From an uncultured Eubacteriales bacterium (lineage in GTDB: Bacteria; Bacillota; Clostridia; Oscillospirales; Oscillospiraceae), in the NCBI GenBank assembly GCA_900546485.1, contig URDK01000051.1:1-19127 (forward strand): a DNA stretch of 19,127 nucleotides, read 5' to 3'. A program made the position numbers and the translations under genes. Below are positions 1 to 7,410 of the stretch, one piece after another. Positions within the stretch are counted from its first letter, which is position 1; the number at the start of each line of letters is the position of its first letter. A model generated the notes under the pieces. That model saw nothing but the letters and a program-made list of their open reading frames with translations, searched no databases and was not told the DNA's origin.

Positions 1-60
1 GCCGTCGTCAGCGCCTTCGTTGACGGCTGGGCCACCGAGTACGCCCTGGCCAACGGCTGA
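1..60 (+). CDS. C-terminal end of an upstream gene, probably an ABC sugar-binding lipoprotein (partial)
   Basis: Only the last 19 codons and a TGA stop are in the window; the encoded tail ends in the residues EYALANG. The peptide is too short to classify by itself. The assignment as an extracellular sugar-binding protein is inferred from position: it is followed on the same strand by two sugar ABC permeases and malQ, the usual binding protein-permease-permease order, and binding-protein genes often end with a short helical tail of this kind. The 156-nt gap to the first permease contains strong RNA hairpins rather than another gene. Confidence 0.55.
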   Translation, partial: AVVSAFVDGWATEYALANG

Positions 61-100
61 TAAGCGCCTGAGCTGAGAAAGCAGAACAAAACGGCTTTCC

Positions 101-133
101 GGGGCCGCCGGACATATCCGGCGGCCCCTTTTT
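101..133 (+). terminator. Intrinsic terminator-like hairpin after the partial gene
   Basis: A perfect 12-bp GC-rich stem (arms 101-112 and 117-128, loop CATA) is followed directly by five Ts at 129-133. This fits a Rho-independent terminator. Because the permeases downstream have no obvious promoter of their own, it may act as a partial terminator and 3'-end protector that raises the level of the binding-protein transcript relative to the permeases (inference). Confidence 0.85.
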
Positions 134-136
134 AAA

Positions 137-189
137 AACACCGCCCGGGCGGGGCCCGCGCAGCGGGCGAGTCCGGCCCGGACGGTGTT
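137..189 (+). other. Structured intercistronic RNA element upstream of the first permease
   Basis: Arms 137-150 and 176-189 are complementary over 14 nt with one mismatch. Inside them a smaller hairpin pairs GCCCGC (154-159) with GCGGGC (163-168). There is no T tract, so this is not a simple terminator. It ends 11 nt before the G-rich ribosome binding site at 201-208. It could stabilise a processed mRNA end or modulate permease translation; neither role is shown by sequence alone. Confidence 0.6.
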
Positions 190-216
190 CACTTATTTAC
201 AGGGGGGGAACAGCAG

Positions 217-1068
217 GTGGAAAAAGCCATACGCAAATACTGGCCTATCTTCGTCCTGCCGACGCTGCTCGCCTTCATATTCGGGTTCATAATCCCGTTT
301 GTTGAGGGCGTTTATCTGGCTTTCTGCCAGTTTACGACGGTCAAGGACGCTACCTTCATCGGCCTTTCAAACTTCACAAAGGTCTTTGCAGACAGCACCT
401 TCACACACGCATTCTGGTATAACTGCGCCTTCGTCGTGGTTTCGACCCTGGTCATAAACGTGGGCGGCCTCGCCGTGGCGCTCATCCTGACCAAGGCAAT
501 ACGCGGCACCAACGCCTTCCGCACGGTGTTCTTCATGCCGAACCTCATCGGCGGCATCGTGCTCGGCTACATCTGGCAGATACTGCTCAACTGCGCGCTG
601 AGTCTCCTTGAACAGCCGCTGCTGCGCCTGGACGCGACGGCGGGCTTCTGGGGCCTGGTCATACTCATGGCCTGGCAGCAGATAGGCTATATGATGATAA
701 TCTACATAGCCGGTCTCCAGAGCATACCGGACACCCTGATAGAGGCCGCGGAGATAGACGGCGCGACGCCCTGGCAGACCTTCTGGAAGGTCAAGTTCCC
801 TATGCTCATGCCCTCCCTCACGATCTGCCTCTTCCTCACCATCACCAACAGCTTCAAGCTCTTCGACCAGAACATGGCCCTCACGGGCGGCGAGCCGAAC
901 CACGCCTCGGAGCTGCTTGCGTATAACATCTACTACACCTTCTACGGCCGCTCCGGCCCGCAGTGGCGCGGCATAGGCCAGGCCAAGGCCGTCATCTTCT
1001 GCCTGATCGTCGTGGCCATCTCGCTCATCCAGCTGCGCGCCACCCGCAGGAAGGAGGTACAGCAGTGA
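217..1068 (+). CDS. Carbohydrate ABC transporter permease, MalF/UgpA/MsmF type
   Basis: This 283-residue inner-membrane protein is one half of the translocation channel of a binding-protein-dependent sugar importer. It begins with a short cytoplasmic N-terminus and a first membrane segment near residues 10-28, followed by further segments in the binding-protein-dependent permease domain. The EAA loop that docks on the ATPase is visible at about residues 176-197 (EAAEIDGATPWQTFWK). Length and motif fit the MalF/UgpA branch that lacks the long periplasmic loop of enteric MalF. The GTG start at 217 is chosen because a run of Gs at 202-208 supplies the ribosome binding site. It overlaps the second permease by 4 nt (GTGA), implying translational coupling. 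With malQ downstream, the likely substrates are maltodextrins or related oligosaccharides. Specificity is inferred. Confidence 0.93.
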   Translation: MEKAIRKYWPIFVLPTLLAFIFGFIIPFVEGVYLAFCQFTTVKDATFIGLSNFTKVFADSTFTHAFWYNCAFVVVSTLVINVGGLAVALILTKAIRGTNAFRTVFFMPNLIGGIVLGYIWQILLNCALSLLEQPLLRLDATAGFWGLVILMAWQQIGYMMIIYIAGLQSIPDTLIEAAEIDGATPWQTFWKVKFPMLMPSLTICLFLTITNSFKLFDQNMALTGGEPNHASELLAYNIYYTFYGRSGPQWRGIGQAKAVIFCLIVVAISLIQLRATRRKEVQQ

Positions 1069-1937
1069 GAAAGTCCAACGCCCGTACCAACCTCATATGG
1101 AGCATCGTGATGACCATCGTTTGCGTCATCTACATGTATCCCATATTCATGGTGCTCATGAATTCGCTGAAGGTCGAGTCCGCAATCAGCACCTCGACCG
1201 CCTTCGAGCTGCCGAACTCCGAGACCTTCGCGGGGCTCGACAACTATGTGAACGCCATAACCTCCCGCGGCTTCTTCGCCAGCTTCGGCTATACGCTGTT
1301 CATAACCGTGAGCTCCGTCGCGGCCATACTGCTCTTCTGCTCCATGTTCGCCTGGTACATCACCAGGGTCAAGAGCTGGGTCACCAAGGCGCTCTATCTG
1401 CTCTGCGCCTTCTCCATGGTCGTGCCCTTCCAGATGGTCATGTTCACCCTCTCCTCCCTTGCCGACAGCATGAGGATAAACTTCTTCGGTCTCTACACCC
1501 TGCGCTTTAACACGCCCTGGATGCTCTGGTTCGTGTACCTGGGCTTCGGCGCGGGCCTCGCCGTGTTCATGTTCTGCGGCTTCATGCGCAGCGTGCCCAT
1601 CGAGATCGAGGAGGCCTCTATGATAGACGGCTGCAATCCCGTGCAGACCTATTTCAAGGTCGTGTTCCCGCTGCTCAAGCCCACCATGGTCTCCGTCGGC
1701 ATACTTGAGGCCATGTGGATATGGAACGACTACCTTCTGCCCACGCTGATACTGGATATAGATAAGTACAAGACCATCTCGATGCTTATCCAGTACTTCC
1801 GCGGCAGCTACGGCCGTGTCGAGATGGGTCCGATGATGGCCTGCATCATGCTGGCTATCTTCCCCATCATCATAGTCTACCTCGCGGGGCAGAAGCACAT
1901 CATCAAGGGCGTCGTTTCCGGCGCGGTAAAGGGGTAA
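1065..1937 (+). CDS. Carbohydrate ABC transporter permease, MalG/UgpE/MsmG type
   Basis: This is the second permease half, 290 residues, with a first membrane segment near residues 11-32 and the MalG-family core. The EAA loop (EEASMIDGCNPVQTYFK) lies at about residues 182-198, and the typical WIWNDYLLP segment at about 218-226 follows it. The start is GTG at 1065, inside the stop of the preceding gene (overlap GTGA), with a strong AAGGAGGT ribosome binding site at 1051-1058. A longer in-frame extension upstream is rejected because it would read through the first permease gene. It pairs with that permease to form the channel. No ATPase gene is adjacent, so a shared MsmK/UgpC-type ATPase elsewhere in the genome probably energises it, as in many Firmicutes (inference from family knowledge). 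Confidence 0.93.
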   Translation: MRKSNARTNLIWSIVMTIVCVIYMYPIFMVLMNSLKVESAISTSTAFELPNSETFAGLDNYVNAITSRGFFASFGYTLFITVSSVAAILLFCSMFAWYITRVKSWVTKALYLLCAFSMVVPFQMVMFTLSSLADSMRINFFGLYTLRFNTPWMLWFVYLGFGAGLAVFMFCGFMRSVPIEIEEASMIDGCNPVQTYFKVVFPLLKPTMVSVGILEAMWIWNDYLLPTLILDIDKYKTISMLIQYFRGSYGRVEMGPMMACIMLAIFPIIIVYLAGQKHIIKGVVSGAVKG

Positions 1938-1943
1938 GCAGTC

Positions 1944-3497
1944 ATGGAACGGAAAAGCGGCATTCTGATGCCGATATCTTCCCTGCCGTCCAAGTACGGC
2001 ATAGGCACCTTTGGAAAGGAAGCCTACAAATTTGCGGATTTCCTCGCGGCGGCGGGGCAGAGGGCCTGGCAGCTCCTGCCCCTCGGCCCGACGAGCTACG
2101 GCGATTCGCCATACTCCTCCTTCTCCACCTATGCGGGAAACCCGTATTTCATAGACCTCGACATGCTCATTGACGACGGTCTGCTGACAAAGGCAGAGGT
2201 CGAAGCCGTAGACTGGGGCGACGACCCGATGAACGTCGATTACGGCAAGATCTACTACAACCGCTTCGACATTCTCCGCCTCGCCTGTGAGCGCGGCTGG
2301 GACCGCGACGCGAAGGAGGTCACGGCATTCCGTGAACAGAATGCCGGCTGGCTGCCTGATTATGCGCTGTTCATGGCGCTCAAGCGGCACTTCGGCATGG
2401 TGTCCTGGACGCTCTGGCCCGACGAGGACGTGCGGCTCAGGAAGCCGGAGAGCCTTGCTCATTACCGCAAGCTGCTGGACGCCGATATCCGGCTTTTCAC
2501 CTGGATACAGTACATGTTCTACAAGCAGTGGGATAAGCTGCGCGAATATGTCCACTCGCTGGGCATAGAGATAATCGGCGACCTGCCCATTTACGTCGCG
2601 CTCGACTCCTCGGATGTCTGGGCGGACCCCAAGAGCTTTCTGCTCGACGAGAAAAACATCCCCACCTGCGTCTCCGGTGTGCCGCCCGACTACTTCTGCG
2701 AGGACGGCCAGCTTTGGGGCAACCCTATCTACAACTGGGAGCGCATGAGAGCCGACGGCTACGGCTGGTGGATACGCCGCATCGAGGGCGCAAAGAAGCT
2801 CTACGATGTCATACGCATCGACCACTTCCGCGGCTTTGAGAGCTACTGGAGCGTGCCTTACGGGGAAAAGACGGCGAAAAACGGCAAGTGGATGCCGGGT
2901 CCGGGCATGAGCCTGGTCGGCGTGCTGCGCGACTGGTTCCACGATACGAAGTTCATCGCGGAGGACCTCGGCTTCCTCACTCCCGGCGTGGTACAGCTGC
3001 TGCACAATTCGGGCTTCCCCGGCATGAAGGTGCTGGAGTTCGCCTTCGATTCCCGCGAGCCGAGCAACTACCTGCCGCACACCTACACGCCGAACTGCGT
3101 CTGCTACGTCGGTACGCACGACAACGAGACGCTGATGCAGTGGTACAAGGACGGCAAGCGCGACGACGTGGCCTACGCCGGCCTCTACCTCGGCCTGAAC
3201 GAGGAGGAAGGCGTAAACTGGGGCGTCATCCGCGGCGGCATGTCCAGCGTGGCGCGGCTGTTTGTGGCGCAGATGCAGGACTACCTCGGCCTCGGCGCGG
3301 AGGCGCGCATGAACGTCCCCGGCACGGCGCAGGGCAACTGGCGCTGGCGCATGAAGCCGGGCGAAGCGACGCCGGAGCTTGCGGCGAAGATAAGAAAGTA
3401 TTCCACAATGTACGGCCGTTTCTGGGCACCTCCCGAGCCTGAGAAAAAAACGGAGACGCCGGACCCCTCCTCCGACACCTCCCGGCCGAAATCGTAA
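1944..3497 (+). CDS. malQ: 4-alpha-glucanotransferase (amylomaltase, glycoside hydrolase family 77)
   Basis: This cytoplasmic enzyme transfers alpha-1,4-glucan segments between maltodextrins, releasing glucose. At 517 residues it has the usual bacterial GH77 length. The N-terminus carries the family signature PISSLPSKYGIGTFG (residues 10-24) and the QLLPLGPT segment. Expected catalytic residues are present: nucleophile Asp293 in RIDHFRGF, acid/base Glu340 in FIAEDLG, and the third carboxylate Asp393 in VGTHDNET. The last ~25 residues (PPEPEKKTETPDPSSD and following) form a low-complexity tail beyond the catalytic barrel. The ATG lies 6 nt after the stop of the second permease, with an AAAGGGG ribosome binding site at 1928-1934, so it is the last gene of the sugar operon. 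Context supports intracellular processing of imported maltodextrins. Confidence 0.97.
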   Translation: MERKSGILMPISSLPSKYGIGTFGKEAYKFADFLAAAGQRAWQLLPLGPTSYGDSPYSSFSTYAGNPYFIDLDMLIDDGLLTKAEVEAVDWGDDPMNVDYGKIYYNRFDILRLACERGWDRDAKEVTAFREQNAGWLPDYALFMALKRHFGMVSWTLWPDEDVRLRKPESLAHYRKLLDADIRLFTWIQYMFYKQWDKLREYVHSLGIEIIGDLPIYVALDSSDVWADPKSFLLDEKNIPTCVSGVPPDYFCEDGQLWGNPIYNWERMRADGYGWWIRRIEGAKKLYDVIRIDHFRGFESYWSVPYGEKTAKNGKWMPGPGMSLVGVLRDWFHDTKFIAEDLGFLTPGVVQLLHNSGFPGMKVLEFAFDSREPSNYLPHTYTPNCVCYVGTHDNETLMQWYKDGKRDDVAYAGLYLGLNEEEGVNWGVIRGGMSSVARLFVAQMQDYLGLGAEARMNVPGTAQGNWRWRMKPGEATPELAAKIRKYSTMYGRFWAPPEPEKKTETPDPSSDTSRPKS

Positions 3498-3505
3498 TGT
3501 TTTTG

Positions 3506-3558
3506 GCTCGCTTTTTGTATAAAAGCGGGCGCGGGCCCTCCCGGGGGCCCGCTTTTTT
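3506..3558 (+). terminator. Terminator of the sugar/malQ operon, two tandem hairpins
   Basis: Just after the malQ stop, a first hairpin (arms 3506-3515 and 3521-3530, one G-T wobble) is followed by a GC-rich hairpin (arms 3531-3538 and 3545-3552) and a run of six Ts at 3553-3558. The second is a clear Rho-independent terminator on the plus strand. Confidence 0.9.
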
Positions 3559-3581
3559 ATTGTCGGGGACGGTGGAGCCGT

Positions 3582-3623
3582 GCAAACACAAAGATGGGGA
3601 ACCCCCGGTGAGGGTCCCCCATC
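3582..3623 (-). terminator. Terminator of the pst-pho operon
   Basis: Read on the minus strand, the arms at 3612-3623 and 3593-3604 form a 12-nt stem with one mismatch, followed by the T-rich stretch TTTGTGTTTGC. It lies downstream of phoR and faces the malQ terminator, as expected between convergent operons. A further small hairpin (GCCTT/AAGGC) lies between it and the phoR stop. Confidence 0.8.
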
Positions 3624-3658
3624 GACTCCGCTGCCTTTGAAAAGGCGGTCGAAGCTAT

Positions 3659-5305
3659 TTATTCCTTTGGGAAGGTCACGGTTATTTCCGTGCCCTTTTC
3701 GCTGGATTCCAGGCCGATCTGGCCGTGGTGATACTGGGCGGCGTGCTTCACTATCGAAAGCCCCAGTCCGGTGCCGCCCGTGGCGCGGGAGTGGCTCTTG
3801 TCCACGCGGTAGAAGCGCTCGAACACGCGGGTCTGGTGCTCCGGGGCTATGCCCACGCCGTTATCCTTCACGCGCAGACGCGCGCCGCCGTCCGGAAGCT
3901 GCTCGGTGTATATGACCGTGCTGCCGCCGTCGCGGCCGTACTTTATCGCGTTGTCTGCAAGATTCCACACTATCTCCCACAGCAGCCTGCGCACGCCGGT
4001 CATCACCGCCGCGCCGCCCTCGACGCTCAGGCTCATCTGCCGCTTTTCGGCCTCCGGCGCCAGCTGAGCCGCGACATCGGCCGCCAGTTCATGCAGATCC
4101 ACCTGCTCCGTCGGGAAGCTCTCGCCCTCATCCATGCGGGAGAGGTCGATAACGTCCTCGATGAGTGCCAGGAGCCGGGACGCCTCGGTGCGTATGCGCT
4201 TGTAGAACTCCGCCTCGTCGCCCTGCTTCACAAGACCGGTCTCCAGCAGCTCCGCCGCGCCCATGATGGAGTGCAGCGGGGTCTTGAGCTCGTGCGAGAC
4301 GTTGGCCGTGAATTCGCGCCTGATGCGCTCGGCGCGGCGGCGCTCCGTGACGTCGAACACCAGCAGCACCGCTCCTCCGCCCGAGACCGGGCTGGCCGTC
4401 AGCTGATACTCGAGGCCCATGCGCTCTATCGTGGTCTCGCCGCGCACGCCCCGGCGCGCCTTGTCCATGACGGCGCGCAGCTCCGGGCTGCGGTCCACGG
4501 TGAGTATGTCCTTGCCGACGCTCTCGTCGTCCGCGCCGAAGACCTTGGTCGCCGCGGGGTTTATGCTCAGGATGCAGCCCTCGGCGTCGAGCAGTATCAG
4601 GCCCTCGCTCATGCTGCTCGTCACGGCCTCGAGCTCGCGGCGGCGGCGATTGAGCTCGTCAAGCTGGCTGCGTATTTGCCGCTGCTGCCGTTCCACGCGG
4701 GTCAGCAGCGGGGAGAGCTCGTCGTAGGTATCGTTCTCCAGCGGGTGGTCCAGGTCTATGGCGTTGAGCGGTCCGACGATGCGCTTCGAGAGCCGCGAGG
4801 CCAGCAGCGCCGAGAGCACCACGGCCAGGATTATTATAACTATAAGCGGCTGCAAAATGCCGAGCAGCAGCGTCGGCACCGTATAGTGCGAGGCGGCGGC
4901 GCGGATGACCGTGCCGTCTGAGAGCCGGAGCGCGATGTACACCGTCTTTTCGCTGAGCGTGGCGGAAACGCGCTTGCCCTCGCCGCTACCGGTCTCCAGC
5001 GCCTCGGATATCTCCTCGCGGTCCGCGTGGTTCTCCATCGAGGAGGCGTCCGCGTTTGTATCGTAGAGCACGGTACCGTCGGCGGCTATCCAGGTGAGAC
5101 GCAGGCCGTCCTGGCGCCCGAAGTCCTCAAGATACTCCTTGCCGCCGGCCTCTACGCCCGCGGCGGCGAGGCGGGCTTCAACAGCCAGCTGGTTTTCCTG
5201 CCTCGCGGAAAAGTAGCTGTACAGCGCACCCATGACCAGAACCAGGCAGGCTATGAACACCGCGAAAGCCGCCAGAAACACCGAGCGGAAAATGCGTTTT
5301 GTCAT
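3659..5305 (-). CDS. phoR: Phosphate-responsive sensor histidine kinase, PhoR family
   Basis: This 548-residue membrane kinase is the partner of the adjacent PhoB-type regulator. Order of parts: N-terminal membrane segment (about 9-31), extracytoplasmic sensor (about 35-142, with TWIAADGTVLYDT resembling PhoR/WalK sensor domains), second membrane segment (about 144-168), HAMP-like linker, PAS domain (about 222-320, starting EAVTSSMSEGLILLD), HisKA with phospho-acceptor His338 in NVSHELKTPL, then the ATPase domain with N box NLADNAIKY (448-456), G1 DNGVGI (481-486) and G2 GGTGLGL (510-516). All catalytic motifs are intact. The ATG sits 3 nt after the regulator's stop and its GGAGG ribosome binding site lies inside the regulator's last codons, so the two are translationally coupled. 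It is the last gene of the pst operon. Phosphate sensing is inferred from context and family. Confidence 0.95.
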   Translation of the reverse strand: MTKRIFRSVFLAAFAVFIACLVLVMGALYSYFSARQENQLAVEARLAAAGVEAGGKEYLEDFGRQDGLRLTWIAADGTVLYDTNADASSMENHADREEISEALETGSGEGKRVSATLSEKTVYIALRLSDGTVIRAAASHYTVPTLLLGILQPLIVIIILAVVLSALLASRLSKRIVGPLNAIDLDHPLENDTYDELSPLLTRVERQQRQIRSQLDELNRRRRELEAVTSSMSEGLILLDAEGCILSINPAATKVFGADDESVGKDILTVDRSPELRAVMDKARRGVRGETTIERMGLEYQLTASPVSGGGAVLLVFDVTERRRAERIRREFTANVSHELKTPLHSIMGAAELLETGLVKQGDEAEFYKRIRTEASRLLALIEDVIDLSRMDEGESFPTEQVDLHELAADVAAQLAPEAEKRQMSLSVEGGAAVMTGVRRLLWEIVWNLADNAIKYGRDGGSTVIYTEQLPDGGARLRVKDNGVGIAPEHQTRVFERFYRVDKSHSRATGGTGLGLSIVKHAAQYHHGQIGLESSEKGTEITVTFPKE

Positions 5306-5308
5306 GCC

Positions 5309-5977
5309 TCACGCCTCCATCCTGTAGCCTACGCCGCGCACAGTGCCGATGGCCGCGCCCGCCTCGCCGAGCTTCTGGCGGAGGGTGCGTATATGCACGT
5401 CCACGGTGCGGGTCTCGCCGTCATAGTCCGTGCCCCATATCTCGCTGAGCAGCCGGTCGCGCGTGAACACGACGCCGGGGCTGGACATCAGCGCATACAG
5501 CAGCTCGTACTCCTTGAGCGTCAGCGTGACCTCCCTGCCGTTCGCGGTGACGCGATGGCTGGCGGGGTCTATCGCTATGCCGCACAGCTCCATGGCGCGC
5601 TCGGTGCGTGCAGGATTGGTGCGGCGCAGCACGGCGCGCACGCGGCTGACCATCTCCATCATGCCGAAGGGCTTTACGAGATAGTCGTCCGCGCCGGAGT
5701 CGAGGCCGTTTATCTTGTCGTACTCCTCGCCGCGCGCCGTAGCCATTATGACCGGCACCGAGCGCGTGGCGGCGTTCAGCCGGAGCTTTTTGAGTATCTC
5801 CAGCCCGTCCTCGCCCGGGAGCATGACGTCGAGGATGATGAGCTCGGCCGGGGTCTTTTTCAGCGCGGCAAAGAGCTGCTCGCCGCCCTCCACGCCCTCG
5901 GCCTCAAAACCGGTGGAGCGCAGGGCATAGACCTCGATATCGCGTACGTTTGCGTCGTCCTCTACACAGTATATCAT
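5309..5977 (-). CDS. phoB: Response regulator, PhoB/PhoP (OmpR) family
   Basis: This 222-residue DNA-binding regulator starts MIYCVEDDANVR. The receiver domain has the acidic pair Glu6-Asp7, the phospho-acceptor Asp50 in LIILDVMLPG, the conserved Thr80, and Lys102 in YLVKPF. The C-terminal half (about 127-222) is an OmpR-type winged helix with LTLKEYELLYAL and TVDVHIRTLRQKLG, ending VRGVGYRMEA. The start is set at the ATG overlapping the phoU stop by one base (TGATG), preceded by GGGAG. A 17-residue in-frame extension further upstream would lie inside phoU and lacks homology to receiver domains. It probably activates the pst operon and other phosphate-starvation genes when phosphorylated by the neighbouring kinase (family knowledge). 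Confidence 0.96.
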   Translation of the reverse strand: MIYCVEDDANVRDIEVYALRSTGFEAEGVEGGEQLFAALKKTPAELIILDVMLPGEDGLEILKKLRLNAATRSVPVIMATARGEEYDKINGLDSGADDYLVKPFGMMEMVSRVRAVLRRTNPARTERAMELCGIAIDPASHRVTANGREVTLTLKEYELLYALMSSPGVVFTRDRLLSEIWGTDYDGETRTVDVHIRTLRQKLGEAGAAIGTVRGVGYRMEA

Positions 5978-6630
5978 CACAGCATCTCCCTGCCCTTGTA
6001 GAGGCCCGTGGCCGCAAATTCCACCCACTCGGCAATGTTCGTGGCGTGGTCGCCTATGCGCTCGAGATACTTGGCGATCATGAGCAGGTCGAGGGCATAT
6101 TCGCCGTCGCCGGGACGGCGGGAGAGGCGCTCTATCATGGCGCTTTTAATGGATTTGAACACCCGGTCGGCCTCGTCGTCGCGCTTGGCAACGGCGCGGG
6201 CGGCCGCCGGGTCGCGGCTGACGTAGGCGTCGACGCTGTCCGTGACCATGGCGACGACTATCTGCGCGAGCTCCTTGAAGAGCCCCGCGTCCGCCTCATC
6301 GAGCTCGCCCATGAAGCCAGCGGTCTCTGCGATGTCGAGCGCCTGGTCGCCGATGCGCTCCATGTCGGTTATCATCTTCAGCGCCGCGGAGATCTGCCGC
6401 AGGTCGCCGGCCACCGGCTGCTGCTGAAGCAGAAGGCGCAGGCACACGCGCTCTATCTCGCGCTCCTTCTGGTCGATCTCCTCCTCGAGCGCGCTTATGC
6501 GCCCGGCAAGGGCGCGGTCCGCGTCCAGGACGGAGCGCGCCGTCACAGCGATGGCCTCTTCGCAGAGCGCGCCCATGTTGATAAGCTCGCGGTTCAAAAG
6601 CGCGAGCTGCCCGTCGAATCTCTGTCGCAT
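5977..6630 (-). CDS. phoU: Phosphate transport system regulatory protein PhoU
   Basis: This 217-residue cytoplasmic helical protein links the Pst transporter to the kinase and damps Pho signalling when phosphate is plentiful. It shows the two tandem three-helix repeats of the family, each with the metal-binding signature ERIGD, at residues 91-95 (in TDMERIGDQALDIAE) and 190-194 (in KYLERIGDHATNIAE), 99 residues apart. The length matches the family. The ATG follows the pstB stop by one base, and the ribosome binding site GGGGAGG lies in the last codons of pstB. Its place between pstB and phoB fits its role as the bridge between transport and signalling. Confidence 0.96.
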   Translation of the reverse strand: MRQRFDGQLALLNRELINMGALCEEAIAVTARSVLDADRALAGRISALEEEIDQKEREIERVCLRLLLQQQPVAGDLRQISAALKMITDMERIGDQALDIAETAGFMGELDEADAGLFKELAQIVVAMVTDSVDAYVSRDPAAARAVAKRDDEADRVFKSIKSAMIERLSRRPGDGEYALDLLMIAKYLERIGDHATNIAEWVEFAATGLYKGREML

Positions 6631-6631
6631 A

Positions 6632-7393
6632 TCAGCCGAACCTCCCCGTTATATAGTCCTCGGTCCGCTTATCCTGCGGGTGCGAGAACAGCCGCTCCGT
6701 GTCCCCGAACTCGACGAGTTCGCCGAGCAGGAAGAACGCGGTCTCATCCGAAACACGCACCGCCTGCTGCATGTTGTGCGTCACCATGACCACAGTATAG
6801 CGGTTTTTGAGTTCCATCGCAAGCTCCTCGATCTTCGAGGTGGAGATGGGGTCGAGGGCGCTGGTGCTCTCGTCCATGAGCAGTATATCTGGCTCGACGG
6901 CGAGGGCGCGGGCGATGCACAGACGCTGCTGCTGGCCGCCGGAGAGGCCCAGCGCGCTCTTGTTCAGGCGGTCCTTGACCTCGTCCCAGATGGCGGCGTC
7001 GCGCAGACTGCGCTCCACGATGTCGTCCAGCTTGGCCTTGCCGCGCACGCCGTGGGTGCGCGGGCCGTAGGCGATGTTGTCGTAGATGCTCATGGGGAAG
7101 GGGTTTGCCTTCTGGAACACCATGCCTATCTGCTTGCGCAGGCGCGTGACATCCACATTCTTGCCGTAGATGTTCTCGCCGTTATAAAACACCTCGCCGT
7201 CTATGCGCACGCCGGGCACCAGATCGTTCATGCGGTTGAGCGTCTTGAGGAAGGTGCTCTTGCCGCAGCCGGAGGGGCCTATGAGGGCGGTTATCTTGTT
7301 TGCGGGTATCTGTATGGATATATCCTTCAGAGCGTGATTGTCGCCGTAGTAAAGGTTCAGCGCCCTGCTTTCTATTATGGTTTTGTCACTCAT
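6632..7393 (-). CDS. pstB: Phosphate ABC transporter ATP-binding protein PstB
   Basis: This 253-residue ATPase drives phosphate import through PstC and PstA at the cytoplasmic face of the membrane. Motifs are complete: Walker A GPSGCGKST (39-47), Q-loop Gln94 in VFQKANPFPMSIYDN, ABC signature LSGGQQQR (150-157), Walker B LLMDE (171-175), and the switch histidine His206 in VTHNMQQA. The sequences NRMNDL and QKANPFPMSIYDN are typical of PstB rather than other ABC ATPases. The ATG has a GGGAG ribosome binding site and begins 17 nt after the pstA stop. Confidence 0.98.
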   Translation of the reverse strand: MSDKTIIESRALNLYYGDNHALKDISIQIPANKITALIGPSGCGKSTFLKTLNRMNDLVPGVRIDGEVFYNGENIYGKNVDVTRLRKQIGMVFQKANPFPMSIYDNIAYGPRTHGVRGKAKLDDIVERSLRDAAIWDEVKDRLNKSALGLSGGQQQRLCIARALAVEPDILLMDESTSALDPISTSKIEELAMELKNRYTVVMVTHNMQQAVRVSDETAFFLLGELVEFGDTERLFSHPQDKRTEDYITGRFG

Positions 7394-7410
7394 TTCGATT
7401 CTCCCTGCTC

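Noticed and set aside
942..3119. 725-codon open frame on the minus strand across the second permease and malQ
   Set aside because: It is antisense to two well-supported genes, has low-complexity His/Glu/Ala/Gly-rich composition, and lacks a recognisable domain; long antisense frames are expected from GC-rich codon bias.
3725..6001. Long plus-strand open frames opposite phoR and phoB
   Set aside because: They are antisense to intact two-component genes with all catalytic motifs and have no family resemblance.
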